Source: Actinoplanes sp. NBC_00393 (GTDB lineage: Bacteria; Actinomycetota; Actinomycetes; Mycobacteriales; Micromonosporaceae). From it: DNA of 64,000 nucleotides. The stretch is taken from contig NZ_CP107942.1 of NCBI RefSeq assembly GCF_036053395.1, positions 4,740,501 through 4,804,500 on the forward strand, given 5' to 3'. The notes beneath the pieces are model-generated. The model was not told the DNA's origin, searched no databases, and saw only the letters and a program-made list of their open reading frames with translations. The position numbers were made by a program, and so were the translations under genes. How positions within the stretch are numbered: the first letter of the stretch is position 1; every line of letters starts with the position of its first letter. Positions 25,935 through 33,247 of this stretch are shown here, in pieces.

Positions 25935-27292
25935 GACATCCCATGATCTTTGATGTCAAGCGGCAAGTTGTTGATCTTGTTGATGGTGTGTCCAGGCGGT
26001 GTGTTCGTCGTACGGGGTGCCGGTCTTGAGGCAGCCATGCAGAATCCCGACGAGGCGGTTGCCGAGCTGGCGCAGCGCGGCGCGGTGCCCGATGCCGCGC
26101 GTGCGTTGCTGGTCGTAGTAAGCGCGGGCGCCGGGTGAGGCCTTCAGCGCGGCGAAGGCCTGCTGGCCGAGGGCATCGATGAGCCGGTCGTTGTGGACGT
26201 AGCGGGCGAGCACGATCTTCTTCTTGCCGGATGCCTTGGTGATCGGGGAGGTCCCGGCGTAGTTCTTGCGGGCCTTGGCATCGGAGTAGCGGGTCTTGTC
26301 GTCGCCGAACTCGGCGAGCACCCGGGCGCCGAGGATGCCACCGAGGCCGGGCTGGCTCAGGTAGACCTCACCGTCCGGGTGCCGGCCAAAATGCGCCCCC
26401 ACCTGTTGTTCCATCATGTCGATCTGGGTGTTGAAGGTGGTCAGGATCGCGACCTGGGCCTGCACGGTGACCGCGTAGGCGCCGGCGACCACGCTCGGCT
26501 GGGCCAGCTGCGGTGTCCGTAACACCTCCTGGATCTTGGCCACCTTGCCGGGTATGCCCCGGCGGCGCGCGCGGCGCAGCGCCGTGGTGATCTGCTCGTC
26601 GTCGAGTGCGGCAGCGGTGACCGGGTCCGGTGCCGCCGCCAGCAGTTCGAGGGTGTCCGGGGCGTCCAGGTCGTCGAAGGCGGTCACCGCGGCGGGGAAG
26701 AAGTCCAGCAACGCCCGCCGCAGCCGCAGTGTGTGCCGGGTCCGTTCCCAGATCAGCGTCTTGTGCGCCCGGGTCACCACTTTGATCGCCTCGGCCAGGT
26801 CACTGTCCCCGGCGACCGGCCGCAGCTGATGCCGGTCGGTACGCACCATGTCGGCCAGGGTGTGCGCATCGGCCGGGTCGCTCTTGGCCCCGGACACGCT
26901 GTGCCGTTCCCGGTACCGGGCGACCCGCAACGGGTTGATCGCGTACACCTGATAGCCGGCTGCGAGCAGCGCCTGCACCCATGGCCCCCGCTCGGTCTCG
27001 ATCCCGACCACGACCTCGACCGGCTCGTCGTCGTCGCCGACGTGCTGGCCGATCATCGCGTGCAACCGGGAGATGCCCGCGATCCCCTCCGGCAGGCGGG
27101 CCCTGCCCAACCGGCGACCGGCCTCGTCCTGCACCTCCACATCGTGGTGATCCTCGGCCCAGTCGTCCCCGACCAGCAGCAACAACGCCTCGTCCTCCCT
27201 GTTCACGGCCGATCCGTAGCAGCCTGCGGGAGCACTACCGCAACCTAATGATCAAGTGCTCACGCCAAAGCGCAGCGGGCACGACATCCCAT
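25935..27292 (-). mobile_element. IS110-family insertion sequence
   Basis: The element contains one transposase gene. The 10-base direct repeat GACATCCCAT at 25935-25944 and 27283-27292 flanks it and is proposed as the shared recombination core, giving an element of about 1.35 kb, within the family range. IS110 elements lack terminal inverted repeats and are rejoined at a short shared core, which fits. The ends are inferred; the transposase-proximal noncoding end would be only about 76-86 bases, short for a full bridge RNA, so the true end could lie further right, up to about 27420. Confidence 0.65.
25956..27206 (-). CDS. IS110-family transposase (DEDD)
   Basis: The 416-residue recombinase has an N-terminal DEDD RuvC-like domain: D15 in GDDWAEDHHDV, E70 in VGIETERG, and D110/D113 in KSDPADAHTLADMV. 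The C-terminal transposase_20 domain contains the QPGLGGILGARVLAEFGD helix-hairpin-helix-like segment and the AGTSPITKASGKK stretch with the catalytic serine candidate. The length is normal and there is no frameshift, so the enzyme appears intact. The start is a GTG at 27206. In this family the recombinase works with a noncoding bridge RNA from the element's own end. Confidence 0.92.
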   Translation of the reverse strand: MNREDEALLLLVGDDWAEDHHDVEVQDEAGRRLGRARLPEGIAGISRLHAMIGQHVGDDDEPVEVVVGIETERGPWVQALLAAGYQVYAINPLRVARYRERHSVSGAKSDPADAHTLADMVRTDRHQLRPVAGDSDLAEAIKVVTRAHKTLIWERTRHTLRLRRALLDFFPAAVTAFDDLDAPDTLELLAAAPDPVTAAALDDEQITTALRRARRRGIPGKVAKIQEVLRTPQLAQPSVVAGAYAVTVQAQVAILTTFNTQIDMMEQQVGAHFGRHPDGEVYLSQPGLGGILGARVLAEFGDDKTRYSDAKARKNYAGTSPITKASGKKKIVLARYVHNDRLIDALGQQAFAALKASPGARAYYDQQRTRGIGHRAALRQLGNRLVGILHGCLKTGTPYDEHTAWTHHQQDQQLAA

Positions 27293-27426
27293 CAGCGGTC
27301 TGGTCTCCCGACCACCAGGCGGGGCACGATCTGTCAATAGGACTCGACGTCCTGGGCTAAGCAGTGCTCACCTGCCGGCGGCTACCGGCACCGAGTCTGA
27401 CTCACGCCGACCCGGTAAATCTCATT
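27293..27426. other. Short gene-free stretch right of the IS
   Basis: No gene is seen. If the IS ends at 27292 this is the original upstream region of the Ldh-family gene. It contains a minus-strand TTGACA-type -35 candidate (complement of TGTCAA near 27330) without a clear -10, and a second AGTGCTCAC at 27363-27371 matching one inside the IS at 27255-27263. Confidence 0.35.
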
Positions 27427-27458
27427 AGGGCTGTTCCGGGGGGCCGGGAAACAGCCCT
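27427..27458 (-). terminator. Hairpin terminator of the ThDP-enzyme unit
   Basis: AGGGCTGTT at 27427-27435 pairs perfectly with AACAGCCCT at 27450-27458. It lies 13 bases beyond the stop of the ThDP enzyme gene, read on the minus strand. The stem is related to part of the hairpin at 9628-9684. Confidence 0.75.
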
Positions 27459-27470
27459 GTCGACCAGCCG

Positions 27471-29138
27471 CTATCGGGTTACGTGGACGTTGACGATCGC
27501 GGTGGTGCCGTTGCGGACCGCTTTGAGGGCGCGATCGAGCGCCGGGGTCAGCTCGTCGCGGACCGTGACGGTCTCGCCGTGCATGCCGAACGGCTCGGCC
27601 AGCGAGGCCAGGTCGGGCTGGTCGCTGAGGTCGTTGCCGAGGAACTCCCCGGTCTCGACCGCCGCGCCCTGCGGGTAGAACCGCAGGTGGTTCATCTTCA
27701 TCGAGCGGTACTCGGTGTTGTTGAAGACGACGATCAGGATCGGCAGGCCGTTGCTGCGAGCGGCCTGCAGCGACTGGACGATCGGGTTGTAGAGGAACGC
27801 CCCGTCACCGACCGTGAAGATCACCTGCTTCGCGGGGGCGGCCAGCTTCACGCCGAGCGCCACCGCGATGCCCTGGCCCAGCCCGCCCTGTACGTAGAAG
27901 TACGAGTCGGGGGTGGTGCGCTGCAGGTGCCGCTGGACGACCCGGCTGTGCGTGATCGTCTCGTCCACCACGATCGCGTCGTCGGCCAGGGAACGCAGCG
28001 CGGCGACGAGATGCACCGGGTCGATGCCGTCACCGGAACGGTCTTCCGCCGCCGCCACCGCCGCGATCTCCGCGGCGTGCCAGGACGTGTCCGCGGTCCG
28101 GGCGATCAGGCCCTGCTCGCGGGCCCGGACCGCCATCTCGCGCAGTGTCGCGGCGACCCCGCCCTCCAGGTAGAAGTCGGCGTTGAGCACCTGGTAGACG
28201 ATGTGCGGCCGCTGCGGCACCTCGTCGATGACGACGATCTTCGCTCGCGCCGGCTTCCGGCTCGGCGGGTAGAACGGCGCCCGGCAGTTGAGCAGCACGA
28301 TCACGTCGGCGGTGTCGACGAACTGCTCGATCTCGCCGCCGGCGTGCAGCTCGTGGTCGCGGGGGAAGTTCGCGCAGACCGCCGAGTTGGGCTCGACGAC
28401 CGGGATCCGCAGCGTCTCGGCGAACTCGACGAGAGCCTCCAGACCGTCCTGCTCGCGGCCGGTGGTCTCGGTGATGATCACCGGCTTCTCGGCGGCCGCG
28501 AGCAGTTCCAGGACCGCCTGGATGTCCTCAGCCGTGCTCACCGTGTTGCCCTGCGGGACGACCGGCTTGACATCTTCGGAGGACCAGGGCTCGAGCAGGA
28601 CCTCGAGCGGGATGTTGAGGTAGACCGGGCCGGCTGGCGCGCGCGACGCCAGCTCCGCGCTCCGGGTGATCATGGTGGGGAGCGTGTGCACGCTCGCCGC
28701 CTGGTTCGACCACTTCACGAACGGCGCGGCCATCGTGTGCGGGCCGCCGACCACCGACAGGTTGCGGTACCACTGGCCGCCCGGGTCGGGGCCCGGACCG
28801 TCGCCGTAGGTGATCGACTCCGAGGAGGCCACCACCATCGGCACGCCGGCGAGCAGCGCGCCGTGCACCGCCATCGAGCCCTGGAGCAGGCCCGGGCCTG
28901 CGTGCAGCAGCACGCCCTGGGCGCGGCGGGTGACCAGGCCGTAGCCGGTGGCCATGCCGACCGCGACCGTCTCGTGCAGCAGGTCGAGGTAACGGGGGCA
29001 GGGCAGCCCGTCGCGGTGCCGCCGGGCCAGCGACTCCCACACCGGGGCCCACTCGGACCCCGGCGAGGAGAAGATGTAGTCCGCCCCGATCGCGTTGAAC
29101 GCGCTGACGACCGCGTCGCCGCCATCGGTGCGGCTCAT
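27471..29138 (-). CDS. Thiamine-diphosphate-dependent decarboxylase/synthase
   Basis: The 555-residue enzyme has the three-domain plan of acetolactate synthase, benzoylformate decarboxylase and related ThDP enzymes. The activating glutamate is E56 in LLHETVAVG. The ThDP/Mg motif begins at G444 (GDGAFLYNP) and ends with the VVFNN pair about 25 residues later. The middle domain contains EKPVIITETTGREQDG. The start at 29138 overlaps the amidohydrolase stop (ATGA). Next to an FAD hydroxyacid-oxidase-like gene and aldehyde dehydrogenases, decarboxylation of a 2-oxo acid to an aldehyde is the favoured role, but a carboligase role cannot be excluded. It is not assignable to a named family member. 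Confidence 0.82.
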   Translation of the reverse strand: MSRTDGGDAVVSAFNAIGADYIFSSPGSEWAPVWESLARRHRDGLPCPRYLDLLHETVAVGMATGYGLVTRRAQGVLLHAGPGLLQGSMAVHGALLAGVPMVVASSESITYGDGPGPDPGGQWYRNLSVVGGPHTMAAPFVKWSNQAASVHTLPTMITRSAELASRAPAGPVYLNIPLEVLLEPWSSEDVKPVVPQGNTVSTAEDIQAVLELLAAAEKPVIITETTGREQDGLEALVEFAETLRIPVVEPNSAVCANFPRDHELHAGGEIEQFVDTADVIVLLNCRAPFYPPSRKPARAKIVVIDEVPQRPHIVYQVLNADFYLEGGVAATLREMAVRAREQGLIARTADTSWHAAEIAAVAAAEDRSGDGIDPVHLVAALRSLADDAIVVDETITHSRVVQRHLQRTTPDSYFYVQGGLGQGIAVALGVKLAAPAKQVIFTVGDGAFLYNPIVQSLQAARSNGLPILIVVFNNTEYRSMKMNHLRFYPQGAAVETGEFLGNDLSDQPDLASLAEPFGMHGETVTVRDELTPALDRALKAVRNGTTAIVNVHVTR

Positions 29139-29992
29139 GAGATCGGCCAGTCCAGGACCTCGCAGATACCCCGGCCCATGATCCACTCGAGTTCCTCGGC
29201 GGTGAATTCGTAGTGCTTGGTGAACTGCTCGATGGTCTCCACGTAGCTGAGGCCGTGGCCCAGCAGGCGGGTGATGTCGGTGCCCCAGAAGCAGCGCTGC
29301 GGTCCCATCTTGTCGACCATCTCACGCACGTACTTCTCGATGTTGAGGTTCGGGAAGGGCTGCGTGGAGTAGCCGGGCAGGGCCGACACCTTTACGTAGA
29401 TGTTCGGGTGCTTGTGCAGGTCGGCGGTCTCGGACACCCAGTAGCCGATCGCGTCGTCCACGCAGCGGGCCATGATGCCCATGTGGTCGATGATGATCTT
29501 CAGACCCGGGTGGCGGGCGGCGATCTGGCCCAGCTCCGCCTTCCAGACCGGCGCGTGCACCATGGTCGGGATGTTCAGCTCCTCGGCGATCGGCCAGTAC
29601 CAGTCGTTGGTGCCGTCGATCATCCAGTTCCGGTCGATCGGCCGGTGGAACGTCAGCCGGGTGCCCTTCACGTACGGGTTCGGGGCGAAGTCCCGCAACA
29701 TGGCCGCACCCTCGAGAGGCTTGTTCTGCGGGATGCGGGCCATGATGCCGAACCGGTCGGGGTGCGCCTCGCACGCCTCCAGGGCGTAGTCGATGCGGTC
29801 GCCCTCCCAGGACGGCGGCAGGATCAGCGCCCGGTTGACGCCGGCCTCGTCCATCAGCGCGAGGCACTCCTCGTAGCTGAACGGGTCCTCCCGGTGGCCG
29901 TTCAGCCGGATACGCTCGCGAGCGCCCGGGACCCAGGGACGGTCCGGGGTCTCTTCCTTCCAGATGTGCACCTGGGAGTCGACGACGAACAT
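29135..29992 (-). CDS. Amidohydrolase-2 family (TIM-barrel lactonase/hydrolase)
   Basis: The 285-residue product belongs to amidohydrolase family PF04909, the group that includes 2-pyrone-4,6-dicarboxylate lactonase, 4-sulfomuconolactone hydrolase and ACMS decarboxylase. It starts VVDSQVHIWKEE, where the usual metal-binding HxH is reduced to QVH-IW, as in several lactonases of the group. IIDHMGI and CFWGTDITRL supply the later histidine and aspartate. The ATG at 29992 has an AAAGGAA site. A LysR-type dyad lies 83 bases upstream. The substrate may be a lactone or ring-cleavage product. Confidence 0.8.
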   Translation of the reverse strand: MFVVDSQVHIWKEETPDRPWVPGARERIRLNGHREDPFSYEECLALMDEAGVNRALILPPSWEGDRIDYALEACEAHPDRFGIMARIPQNKPLEGAAMLRDFAPNPYVKGTRLTFHRPIDRNWMIDGTNDWYWPIAEELNIPTMVHAPVWKAELGQIAARHPGLKIIIDHMGIMARCVDDAIGYWVSETADLHKHPNIYVKVSALPGYSTQPFPNLNIEKYVREMVDKMGPQRCFWGTDITRLLGHGLSYVETIEQFTKHYEFTAEELEWIMGRGICEVLDWPIS

Positions 29993-30074
29993 ATGTGGTT
30001 CCTTTCGTTCCGGCTGTGGTTCCAGGGGATGCCATGAAGCTATTTGTGATTCGCGTCCTTGCGGAGTCCGTGAC

Positions 30075-30093
30075 GCGCAATCGGTTGTTGCGC
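30075..30093. promoter_or_regulatory. Predicted LysR-type operator, site A
   Basis: GCGCAA-TCGGTTG-TTGCGC is a perfect six-base dyad with a seven-base spacer. It sits in the 107-base gap between the flavoprotein oxidase gene and the amidohydrolase gene, 83 bases upstream of the amidohydrolase start. Related dyads occur at 32830, 38983 and 43933. Confidence 0.6.
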
Positions 30094-30099
30094 CGGGCG

Positions 30100-31296
30100 T
30101 CACCTGCTGAAGACGTCGTCCACGACGTATTCGGCGATCGCGAGAGAGGACGTTGCCGCAGGTGAAGGAGCGTTCCGGACGGCCGTGACCGGGCCGAGGC
30201 GGTGAATCCGGAAGTCGTCGACGAGGGCGCCGTCGCGGTCCAGCGCCTGGGCGCGCACGCCGGCTCCGGCACGCACGACGTCGGCCGCGCCGATCTCGGG
30301 CACGTACTGCATGGCGTCGGCCATGTAGCGGCGGATCGAGAGCGACCCGCGGACCTCCTTCACCCCGGTACGCCAGTGCTGCCGCGCCATCCGCCAGGTG
30401 CCCGGCCAGGCGGCGATGCCCGCCAGATCACGTACCGAGATGTCGCTGCGCTTGTAGCCCTCGCGGGCCAGGCCGAGCACCGCGTTCGGGCCGACCTCGA
30501 CGACCCCGGTGACCCGGCGGGTGAAATGCACGCCGAGGAACGGGTAACGCGGGTCGGGGACCGGGTAGATCATGCCGCGGACCAGGTCCGCCTTCTCCGG
30601 TCTGACGCGCATGTACTCGCCGCGGAACGGGATGATCCGCGGCGCCGGGGCGTCCCCGGCCAGGCGCGACACCTGGTCGGTGTGGATGCCGGCGCAGACG
30701 ATCACCTGATCGACGGTCACGGTCTGCTCGCCCGACTCGACCCGGATCGACCCGCCGTCCTTCTTGATCGTCGTGACCGGGAAGTTCGTGCGTACCTCTC
30801 CCCCGGCGGCCTTGATATCAGCCGCGAAGGCCCTGGCCACGCCGGGAAAATCGGTGATCGCGGTCTCCGGCGAATGCAGGGCCGCGAGGCCGGCGGCATG
30901 CGGCTCGATCTCGCGGATCCCGGCCGGATCGACCCGGAGCAGACCGGGTACGCCGTTCTCCCGCGCCCGTTTCTCCAGGTTGTCCAGGCGCCCCAGCTCG
31001 TCCGGGCGCACCGCGACGACGAGTTTGCCGCACTCGTCGTACGCGATCCCCCGCTCCGCGCAGTACTCGCGCAGCAGCAGCCGCCCGCGGGTGCACAGCT
31101 CAGCCTTCAGGCTGCCCGGCGTGTAGTAGATGCCGGCGTGCACGACGCCCGAGTTGTGACCGGTCTGGTGCAGCGCCACCTCGGGTTCCTTCTCCAGGAC
31201 CACGACGCGGGTGCCCGGCCGCCGAAGGGAGATCTCCCGGCCGATCGCCAGGCCGACGATGCCGGCCCCGACGATCCCGATGGTCTCGTCCGCCAT
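30100..31296 (-). CDS. LhgO-like FAD-dependent 2-hydroxy-acid oxidase
   Basis: The 398-residue flavoprotein has an N-terminal dinucleotide-binding motif (IGIVGAGIVGLAIGREI, E35-type acid in VVLEKEPEVALHQTGHNSGVVHAGIYY). This matches L-2-hydroxyglutarate oxidase LhgO throughout, including LKAELCTRG, TDFPGVARAFA and VICAGIHTDQVSRLAG-like VIVCAGIHTDQ. It should oxidise an L-2-hydroxy acid to the 2-oxo acid using FAD. The ATG at 31296 follows AGGAGGA. It lies 21 bases downstream of the aldehyde dehydrogenase gene, so the two should be co-transcribed. In this cluster the real substrate may differ from 2-hydroxyglutarate. Confidence 0.85.
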   Translation of the reverse strand: MADETIGIVGAGIVGLAIGREISLRRPGTRVVVLEKEPEVALHQTGHNSGVVHAGIYYTPGSLKAELCTRGRLLLREYCAERGIAYDECGKLVVAVRPDELGRLDNLEKRARENGVPGLLRVDPAGIREIEPHAAGLAALHSPETAITDFPGVARAFAADIKAAGGEVRTNFPVTTIKKDGGSIRVESGEQTVTVDQVIVCAGIHTDQVSRLAGDAPAPRIIPFRGEYMRVRPEKADLVRGMIYPVPDPRYPFLGVHFTRRVTGVVEVGPNAVLGLAREGYKRSDISVRDLAGIAAWPGTWRMARQHWRTGVKEVRGSLSIRRYMADAMQYVPEIGAADVVRAGAGVRAQALDRDGALVDDFRIHRLGPVTAVRNAPSPAATSSLAIAEYVVDDVFSR

Positions 31297-31317
31297 CTGC
31301 GTGTTCCTCCTAGCGCC

Positions 31318-32760
31318 TCACCCACCGAAGTGGATGGCGAATGTCTTGACCTTGGTATAGAACCGCAGCGCCTCCGCGCCCTGCTCCTTGAAGGGCGAGC
31401 CGGATTCGCGGAAGCCACCGAACGGCATGTGCACATCCCAGCCGGAAGTCGTGGTGTTGACCGCGATCTGTCCACAATCGGCCTCGGCGAGGAACCGGTG
31501 CGCCGCCGCGAGACTGTCCGTGAAGACCGCCGCGGCCAGGCCGTACCGGGTGTCGTTGACCGCGGCGACCGCCTCGTCGAAACCGTCGACCGGCCGGACC
31601 ACCAGGACCGGCCCGAAGACCTCCGCGCGCCACACGTCCATGTCCGGGGTGACGCCGGTGAGGATCGCCGGCGTCACGAAGCAACCGGCGCCGGGCAGTT
31701 CCTCCCCGCCGAGTTCGACACGGGCGCCCTGCTTGACCGCCGTCGCGATGTCACGCAACACGCTGTCCCGGTGCGACGCGCTGACCAGCGGGCCGACCTG
31801 GGTGCCCTCGGCCCGGCCGGACCCGACCCGCAGCGCCGCGACCTTGGCGCGCAGCAGGGTCAGGAACTCGTCGTGGACGGTCCGGTCGACCAGCACCCGG
31901 CTGGTCGCGGTGCAGCGCTGCCCGGCCTGGCCGAACGACGCGGCGACCACCGCGGTGGCGGCCTTCTCCAGGTCGGCGTCGGCGAGCACCACCGAGGCGT
32001 TCTTGCCGCCCAGCTCGGACTGGAACCGCACGCCGCGGGCGGCCAGCCGGACCCGCAGGGCCTCGCCGACGTCGTTGCCGCCGGTGAAGCTGACCGCGGC
32101 GATCCGCGGGTCGTCGAGCAGCGCGTCGGAGATCTCTGCGGTCCGCCCGGTCACCACGTTGATCGCACCGGCCGGTACGCCCGCGTCGTGCAGGGCCCGG
32201 GCCAGGTGCAACGCCGACGTCGGGGTCTCGGTGGCCGGTTTGAGCACCACGGCGTTGCCGGCGGCGAGGGCCGGCGCCAGCTTGCGGGCCGGGGTGATCA
32301 GCGGGTCGTTCCAGGGGGCGATCGCGAGGACCACGCCGAGCGGCTCACGCTGGAATCCGGTGCGGGTGCCGGGACGGGCATCGTGGATCAGCGAGCCGTA
32401 CTCCTGGCGGCCGACCGCCGAGTAGTACTCGAAGAAGTCCGCGGCCTTCTCGGCCTCGACCCGGGCCTCGGCGAGGGTCTTGCCGTTCTCGGTGACGATC
32501 GCCGCGGCGATCTCGGCGTTGCGGACCCGGAGCAGCACCGCGGCCTTCGCGAGGATCTTCGACCGCTCGATCGCGCCGAGCGCGCGCCAGGCGAGGAAAC
32601 CGGCCCGGGCCGCCTCGTAGATGCCGGTCACCTGGGCGGCGGTGAGGGCCGGCACCCGGACGAACGGCGCCCGGACATCGGTGGGGTCGTAGACGTCGAC
32701 CCAGCTGCCGGCGCCCACCCAGCGTCCGCCTGCGAGGGTCTCCATGGTGCGAACGGACAT
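31318..32760 (-). CDS. NAD(P)-dependent aldehyde dehydrogenase 1
   Basis: The 480-residue enzyme is a complete ALDH-superfamily member. The oxyanion asparagine is in APWNDPL, the NAD-site SFTGGNDVGEAL, the general-base glutamate in SELGGKNASVV, and the nucleophilic cysteine in FGQAGQRCTATSR. The sequence resembles 2-oxoglutarate-semialdehyde and aromatic aldehyde dehydrogenases. The ATG at 32760 has a GAGGAG site; a GTG immediately before it is an alternative. A LysR-type dyad lies 71 bases upstream in the divergent promoter region shared with the ABM-domain gene. Confidence 0.9.
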   Translation of the reverse strand: MSVRTMETLAGGRWVGAGSWVDVYDPTDVRAPFVRVPALTAAQVTGIYEAARAGFLAWRALGAIERSKILAKAAVLLRVRNAEIAAAIVTENGKTLAEARVEAEKAADFFEYYSAVGRQEYGSLIHDARPGTRTGFQREPLGVVLAIAPWNDPLITPARKLAPALAAGNAVVLKPATETPTSALHLARALHDAGVPAGAINVVTGRTAEISDALLDDPRIAAVSFTGGNDVGEALRVRLAARGVRFQSELGGKNASVVLADADLEKAATAVVAASFGQAGQRCTATSRVLVDRTVHDEFLTLLRAKVAALRVGSGRAEGTQVGPLVSASHRDSVLRDIATAVKQGARVELGGEELPGAGCFVTPAILTGVTPDMDVWRAEVFGPVLVVRPVDGFDEAVAAVNDTRYGLAAAVFTDSLAAAHRFLAEADCGQIAVNTTTSGWDVHMPFGGFRESGSPFKEQGAEALRFYTKVKTFAIHFGG

Positions 32761-32829
32761 CACTGCTCCTCAACAGAAAGGGATGCAGCGAATGCTAGGA
32801 ACCGGGAAATGCGCGCACCATGCGTTGCG

Positions 32830-32848
32830 GAGGAAGCATTGCTTGCGC
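32830..32848. promoter_or_regulatory. Predicted LysR-type operator, site D (degenerate)
   Basis: AGGAA-GCATTGC-TTGCG keeps the seven-base spacing and a perfect right arm, with three of five left-arm bases. It is in the divergent region between aldehyde dehydrogenase 1 and the ABM-domain gene, 71 bases upstream of the former. It is the weakest of the four sites. Confidence 0.35.
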
Positions 32849-32925
32849 CCGGCGCACCGATTTCCCCTGGTGGAGGTTCCGGTTTCACTGGTGGAATTCC
32901 CGGAACCCAACCGAGGAGCCAAACC

Positions 32926-33207
32926 GTGGCCTATGCCGTCATCGCCCACTACCGGTGTGCGCCGGAAGACGCCGAGCTCGTCCGCGACACGCTGCTGACA
33001 ATGCGCGAACACACCCATAGCGAGCCGGGAAATCTCGAATATGTGGTGCATGCCGAGGACGCGACGTCGTTCGTCCTCTACGAGGTCTACACCGACCGGT
33101 CCGCGTTCGACGCGCACGCGAACAGCACGCACTTCGCCGAGTACATCATCGGCACGGTCCGGCCTCGCCTGCTGGAACGCCGGGTCACCTTCGCCGAAGT
33201 GCTGTGA
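32926..33207 (+). CDS. ABM-domain (antibiotic biosynthesis monooxygenase-like) protein
   Basis: The 93-residue protein is a single ferredoxin-like ABM domain (PF03992): AYAVIAHYRCAPEDAELVRDTLLTM, EPGNLEYVVHAEDATSFVLYEVY and FAEYIIGTV. Such small proteins act as cofactor-free monooxygenases on quinol-type rings or as accessory isomerase-like proteins. The GTG at 32926 has a GAGGAG site. It is the only plus-strand gene inside the catabolic block and is divergent from aldehyde dehydrogenase 1. A strong bidirectional terminator follows. Confidence 0.82.
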   Translation: MAYAVIAHYRCAPEDAELVRDTLLTMREHTHSEPGNLEYVVHAEDATSFVLYEVYTDRSAFDAHANSTHFAEYIIGTVRPRLLERRVTFAEVL

Positions 33208-33210
33208 AAG

Positions 33211-33238
33211 AAAGGGCCGGCCGCCCGGCCGGCCCTTT
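33211..33238. terminator. Bidirectional terminator
   Basis: AAAGGGCCGGCC at 33211-33222 pairs perfectly with GGCCGGCCCTTT at 33227-33238 around a four-base loop. It has T residues at the right end and lies between the convergent ABM-domain gene and MetE-like gene. Confidence 0.88.
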
Positions 33239-33247
33239 TCTCCCGGG

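Noticed and set aside
25904..26038. Longer N-terminus for the Ldh-family dehydrogenase
   Set aside because: The frame continues upstream into the IS110 element; the extra residues come from element DNA, and the ATG at 25903 has the better ribosome site.
30202..33207. A 1001-codon open frame on the plus strand
   Set aside because: It lies opposite well-supported oxidase and aldehyde dehydrogenase genes, is rich in Arg, Asp and His in the pattern of antisense GC-rich frames, and shows no family motif. Only its last part, the ABM-domain gene from 32926, is real.
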